A stretch of DNA of 64,000 nucleotides. It comes from Marinobacter koreensis. Its GTDB lineage: Bacteria; Pseudomonadota; Gammaproteobacteria; Pseudomonadales; Oleiphilaceae. Within the stretch, counting starts at the first letter, position 1. Every line of letters begins with the position of its first letter. Under the pieces are notes generated by a model. That model did not search any database. It was not told the origin of the DNA and saw nothing but the letters and a program-made list of their open reading frames with translations. The stretch is from positions 121,929-185,928 of the forward strand of contig NZ_JAKZAJ010000007.1 in NCBI RefSeq assembly GCF_023156285.1, given 5' to 3'. Positions 59,698 to 64,000 of this stretch are shown here, piece after piece. The position numbers and the translations under genes are program-made.

Positions 59698-60189
59698 ATG
59701 CGTCGAATCATTTCTGTTTTGCTGGAAAACGAGCCGGGGGCATTGTCGCGGGTCGTTGGTCTTTTCTCACAGCGCAACTACAACATCGAGACACTGACAG
59801 TGGCGCCGACTGAAGACGAGACCCTGTCCCGTCTGACGGTAACGACCACCGGGTCTGACAAGGTCATCGAGCAGATCACCAAACAGCTCAACAAGCTGAT
59901 CGAGGTGGTGAAGCTGGTGGATCTGACCGAAGGCGCGCACATCGAACGGGAACTGATGCTGGTGAAATTGAAGGCAACCGGTTCCCAGCGCGCCGAGATC
60001 AAGCGTACGGTGGATATTTTCCGGGGCCAGATCGTGGATGTCACCAGCTCGGTTTATACCGTTCAGCTGGCGGGCGACAGCGATAAGCTGGACGGCTTTA
60101 TTCAGGCCGTGGGTACGGCGGGTGTCCTGGAAGTTGTTCGTACCGGCGTCTCCGGTATTGCCCGTGGTGAAAAGGTGCTCAGTCTGTAA
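59698..60189 (+). CDS. ilvH: Acetolactate synthase regulatory (small) subunit
   Basis: IlvH activates IlvI and gives valine feedback inhibition. The 163-residue protein begins MRRIISVLLENEPGALSRVVGLFSQRNYNI, an ACT domain with the valine-site GALSRV, and has a C-terminal domain starting near residue 80. It starts 2 bases after the ilvI stop. 65 bases separate it from ilvC, including a 7-bp hairpin without a T run. Confidence 0.96.
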   Translation: MRRIISVLLENEPGALSRVVGLFSQRNYNIETLTVAPTEDETLSRLTVTTTGSDKVIEQITKQLNKLIEVVKLVDLTEGAHIERELMLVKLKATGSQRAEIKRTVDIFRGQIVDVTSSVYTVQLAGDSDKLDGFIQAVGTAGVLEVVRTGVSGIARGEKVLSL

Positions 60190-60242
60190 CGGCTCCCATC
60201 AATACTTTGAACATCATGGCCCTGAGGGGCCATTACCAATAA

Positions 60243-61271
<1,029 letters not shown>

Positions 61272-61295
61272 TCCGGGTTCCCGGCACAGTTCTGA

Positions 61296-61322
61296 AAACG
61301 CGGCCCGGGTGGCCGCGTTTTT
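61296..61322 (+). terminator. Rho-independent terminator after ilvC
   Basis: A perfect 10-bp stem (61296-61305 with 61311-61320) around a 5-base loop leads into five Ts. A TATACT just after it (61327-61332) may serve as -10 for pssA. Confidence 0.9.
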
Positions 61323-61363
61323 CGTATATACTCCGCCCATATGCTTTCCGGAGTGAATGAGGA

Positions 61364-62191
61364 ATGACTGAACAGAAAAAATCCACTGGGACGGAAGCGA
61401 AAGCCCAGGAAGAAGAGGTGAGGGCAACGGAATCCGAGGTCGATTCCGGCGAAGTTGTCGAAGAAGAGCTGGTCGAGGGTGCGCCGGTTCGGCGCAAGGG
61501 GATCTACCTTCTGCCCAATGCGCTTACCACCGCTTCCCTGTTTTCCGGGTTCTACGCCATTGTCTCGGCGGCAAACGGCGTGTTCGATAACGCTGCCATA
61601 GCGGTGTTCGTCTCCATGATCCTCGATGGTCTGGATGGCCGGGTTGCACGGATGACCAATACCCAGAGCAAATTTGGTGAAGAATACGACAGCCTGGCGG
61701 ACATGGTGGCCTTTGGTGTGGCGCCGGGCCTTGTTGCCTTTTTCTGGTCGCTCAATGGTCTCGGGAAATTTGGCTGGGCCATTACGTTTATCTATGTGGC
61801 CGGGGCGGCATTGCGCCTCGCGCGGTTCAACACGCAGATCGGCTCCGTGGACAAGAAGTTCTTCGTGGGCCTTCCCAGCCCCTCTGCCGCCGCCTGTGTC
61901 GCAGGTCTGGTCTGGTGCTTCCACCTTTTTGAGCCTTCAACCTGGCTGACCATGCTCACGGTTGTGGTTGTCGGAGGTACCGGCGTGCTGATGGTCAGTA
62001 ACATCTTTTACCGAAGCTTCAAGGATCTCGATCTTCGGGGAAGGGTGCCATTCGCGGCCATTCTGCTGGTGGTCCTGATGTTTGTGGTGATCGCCCTGGA
62101 CCCGGCTACCGTATTGTTTACTGTGTTCCTTCTGTACGCGTTGTCCGGCCCTGTCAGGGCGCTTTTCCGGGGCAAGCCCCGTCGCACCTGA
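61364..62191 (+). CDS. pssA: CDP-diacylglycerol-serine O-phosphatidyltransferase
   Basis: PssA makes phosphatidylserine, the precursor of phosphatidylethanolamine, in the inner membrane. The 275-residue protein has a charged cytoplasmic N-terminus of about 45 residues, then several membrane helices and the CDP-alcohol phosphotransferase signature DGLDGRVARMTNTQSKFGEE followed by YDSLAD, with all the conserved aspartates. It is the integral membrane type (type II), unlike E. coli PssA. Position after ilvC is conserved in Pseudomonas. Confidence 0.94.
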   Translation: MTEQKKSTGTEAKAQEEEVRATESEVDSGEVVEEELVEGAPVRRKGIYLLPNALTTASLFSGFYAIVSAANGVFDNAAIAVFVSMILDGLDGRVARMTNTQSKFGEEYDSLADMVAFGVAPGLVAFFWSLNGLGKFGWAITFIYVAGAALRLARFNTQIGSVDKKFFVGLPSPSAAACVAGLVWCFHLFEPSTWLTMLTVVVVGGTGVLMVSNIFYRSFKDLDLRGRVPFAAILLVVLMFVVIALDPATVLFTVFLLYALSGPVRALFRGKPRRT

Positions 62192-62201
62192 GGGTCCCAC
62201 C

Positions 62202-62228
62202 CGGTCGGGCCCGATTCGGTCGGGCCCG
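62202..62228. repeat. Tandem 12-base repeat forming a GC-rich hairpin
   Basis: CGGTCGGGCCCG occurs at 62202-62213 and again at 62217-62228. Each copy contains the palindrome CGGGCCCG, so the two can pair as an 8-bp stem. No T run follows directly. It lies between pssA and msrP. Confidence 0.7.
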
Positions 62229-62288
62229 GGCACGTTTTCGGGAGTGTCCGGTCAACACCTTTGAGATCTGGTGATCGGAGGCTTTCCA

Positions 62289-63266
62289 ATGTTGATCAAG
62301 AAACGCCCTTCATGGGCTTTGAACCATTCCGAGGTTACGCCGGAGTCGGTCTTCCGAAGTCGTCGTCGGTTCATGGCCGGGCTCGCTGCAACGGCGGTCG
62401 CAGGGTCGCTCCTGCCTCGCTTTGGTGTAGCAGCGCCCGCCCCGGTCCAGGGGCAATCCCTCCCGTTTACGCCCATGCCGGACTTTTCCACCGACGAGGA
62501 AAAGACGCCCTTCAGGGACGTGACTCACTACAACAACTTCTACGAATTCGGCACCGGAAAGGAAGACCCTTCCCGCTACGCCGGGGAAATGGTTGTCGAT
62601 CCCTGGTCGGTCACGGTGGAAGGCGAATGTGACAGGCCCGGTACCTATTCCATTGACGATCTGGTCAAGCCCCTTGACTACGAAGAGCGCATCTATCGTC
62701 TTCGCTGTGTTGAGGCCTGGTCCATGGTGATTCCCTGGATCGGGATTCCCCTTGCTGACCTGATCAAGCGTTTCGAGCCTAACAGTCGTGCGAAGTACGT
62801 CTATTTCGAGACGCTTCAGGATCCTGAGCATATGCGTGGGCAGCGGTCCGTTTTCAGCACCATCGACTGGCCCTATAGAGAGGGGTTGCGCATGGATGAG
62901 GCTATGAACGAGCTGAGCTTCATGGCCTTCGGGCTCTACGGGAAGGCCCTGCCCAAGCAGAATGGTGCACCCATGCGTCTGGTGGTTCCCTGGAAGTATG
63001 GTTTCAAGAGTATCAAGTCTATTGTTCGAATCCGTTTTCAGGAGACCCAGCCGGAAACGAGCTGGAATATGATTGCGCCGCAGGAGTACGGCTTCTACTC
63101 CAACGTGAATCCAGAGGTAGACCATCCGCGTTGGAGTCAGAAGCGGGAGCGTCGGTTGCCTTCCAGTCTTCTCTCTACCAACTGGATCGATACCCGTAAA
63201 TTCAACGGGTACGGGGAGCAGGTGGCGCACCTGTACAAGGGGATGGACCTGAAGAAGTATTACTGA
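62289..63266 (+). CDS. msrP: Protein-methionine-sulfoxide reductase catalytic subunit MsrP
   Basis: MsrP repairs oxidised methionine in periplasmic proteins with a molybdopterin cofactor. The 325-residue precursor has a Tat signal ([11 protein letters not shown] at 24-34), then the sulfite-oxidase fold with the molybdenum ligand Cys140 in [20 protein letters not shown] 7 bases before the ATG at 62289 sets the start. The partner MsrQ follows 18 bases downstream. Confidence 0.95.
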   Translation: MLIKKRPSWALNHSEVTPESVFRSRRRFMAGLAATAVAGSLLPRFGVAAPAPVQGQSLPFTPMPDFSTDEEKTPFRDVTHYNNFYEFGTGKEDPSRYAGEMVVDPWSVTVEGECDRPGTYSIDDLVKPLDYEERIYRLRCVEAWSMVIPWIGIPLADLIKRFEPNSRAKYVYFETLQDPEHMRGQRSVFSTIDWPYREGLRMDEAMNELSFMAFGLYGKALPKQNGAPMRLVVPWKYGFKSIKSIVRIRFQETQPETSWNMIAPQEYGFYSNVNPEVDHPRWSQKRERRLPSSLLSTNWIDTRKFNGYGEQVAHLYKGMDLKKYY

Positions 63267-63284
63267 TCCGTTGAGGGACGCTTG

Positions 63285-63887
63285 ATGTCAAGGCTGCGGA
63301 TGCCGTTGTTCCGGTTGCTAGTGTTTGTCGGGGCCTTGCTCCCGTTTGCGTTACTGGTAATGGATGCATTCGGTGGACGGCTTGGTCCGGACCCCGGTGA
63401 GCGACTAACGGAAAGGCTGGGCCTGTTGGCTTTTCAGTGTTTGCTGGTGACCCTGTTCATGACGCCGCTTTCGCGTTGGACAGGATCGCCAATCTGGATC
63501 CGTGTTCGCAGAATGCTCGGGTTGTTTGCGTTCTTCTATGCTGTGTTGCACCTGCTGGCCTTTCTCCAGTTCGTCATTGGCTGGGAAGACCTTTGGGTTG
63601 CGTTTACCAAGCGTCCCTATATTGTCTTCGGCACCATTGCCCTTTTGCTCATGTGCCCGTTGGCCATCACGTCTACCCGGGGGATGATGAAGCGATTGGG
63701 GCGGAGCTGGAAGCCGTTACACCGTCTGATCTATCTGGCGCTCGTGTTTGCCTGGCTCCATTTCCTTTGGCAGGCGCGAAGTGACGTGGGAGAGATGATG
63801 GCGTACGCCGTAATTGCCTTTGTCCTGTTGGGCGTTCGCGTCTACTGGTTCGGTTGGCGAACGCTGGTTCCCATCCGCCGCGCCTGA
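63285..63887 (+). CDS. msrQ: Heme-binding membrane subunit MsrQ
   Basis: MsrQ passes electrons from the quinone pool to MsrP. The 200-residue protein has six hydrophobic helices and the conserved histidines of the ferric reductase-like fold in FFYAVLHLLAF, WKPLHRLIYLALVFAWLHFLW. The ATG at 63285 follows GAGGGA; a TTG three bases earlier is less likely. The remaining 113 bases of the window hold no gene. Confidence 0.93.
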   Translation: MSRLRMPLFRLLVFVGALLPFALLVMDAFGGRLGPDPGERLTERLGLLAFQCLLVTLFMTPLSRWTGSPIWIRVRRMLGLFAFFYAVLHLLAFLQFVIGWEDLWVAFTKRPYIVFGTIALLLMCPLAITSTRGMMKRLGRSWKPLHRLIYLALVFAWLHFLWQARSDVGEMMAYAVIAFVLLGVRVYWFGWRTLVPIRRA

Positions 63888-63970
63888 TGGTTTACCGGCG
63901 GATTTGAATGGTTTTTGAGCAGCCGAATAGGTGGAAACCGAAGGGTTTTGAAATAAAGGAAAATTGGTCG

Positions 63971-63998
63971 TTGACAGTTTGGCTGAGGGCTGTAGAAT
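63971..63998 (+). promoter_or_regulatory. Strong promoter, probably of an rRNA operon beyond the window
   Basis: TTGACA at 63971-63976 and TAGAAT at 63993-63998 are 16 bases apart. AT-rich bases (63950-63965, GAAATAAAGGAAAATT) just upstream look like an UP element. A GC at the window end fits the start of a discriminator. This is typical of rrn or tRNA promoters; the gene is not in the window. Confidence 0.6.
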
Positions 63999-64000
63999 GC

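Overview
The window looks like a chromosomal segment of a free-living marine gammaproteobacterium, most like Marinobacter. The evidence is gene content and order, read by eye without a database search: the ileS-lspA-fkpB-ispH / minor-pilin / pilRS block and the rplU-rpmA-obgE-proB-rpsT-murJ-ribF block follow the order I remember from Pseudomonas aeruginosa. A WS/DGAT-type acyltransferase and the GGGGTCAGATGAAA intergenic repeat fit Marinobacter relatives. Almost every gene is intact, core and single-domain recognisable. I see no prophage, insertion sequence, CRISPR array, toxin-antitoxin or defence island, and no tRNA or rRNA gene inside the window, although a strong rRNA-type promoter sits at the very right edge.

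Layout. 1-3630: end of pilQ, a terminator, then aroK-aroB-damX (shikimate pathway and a SPOR-domain division protein). 3718-9847: gltB-gltD glutamate synthase with promoter and terminator. 9914-11431: hemE and a PilZ-domain protein. 11440-14548 (minus): ettA-radA. 14813-21426: glyA, then nrdR-ribD-ribB-ribH-nusB-thiL-pgpA, a tightly packed cofactor operon in which the riboflavin synthase gene is absent and the RibB protein carries a decayed GTP cyclohydrolase II domain. 21445-26400: a looser accessory stretch with two small conserved-unknown proteins (DUF6316-like and DUF2057 lipoprotein), a wax-ester-synthase-like acyltransferase, and a divergent YhaJ-like LysR / YqjG-like glutathione transferase pair separated by a large inverted repeat.

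26393-33971: ispB, rplU-rpmA, obgE, proB, rpsT, murJ, ribF (prenyl chain, ribosome and envelope functions). 34040-38796: ileS-lspA-fkpB-ispH. 38810-49703 (minus): pilS-pilR followed by fimT-fimU-pilV-pilW-pilX-pilY1-pilY2-like-pilE, the type IV pilus minor pilin and tip adhesin set with its two-component system. The pilin part is visibly more AT-rich than its flanks. With the PilQ secretin fragment at the left end, the window therefore carries two separate pieces of the pilus machine. 49796-57468: nadE, bamD, rluD-pgeF, clpB behind a clear heat-shock promoter, and a DUF4124 protein; two copies of a palindromic repeat lie after nadE and clpB. 57654-61322: ilvI-ilvH-ilvC behind a long structured leader. 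61364-63887: pssA, then msrP-msrQ methionine sulfoxide repair. 63971-63998: the probable rRNA operon promoter.

I did not find a convincing undescribed multi-gene system. The most rewarding points to check are the structured ilvI leader, the inverted-repeat element at 25239-25347, the degenerate RibB C-terminal domain with the missing riboflavin synthase, the dispersed palindrome family, and the acyltransferase with an altered active-site motif.
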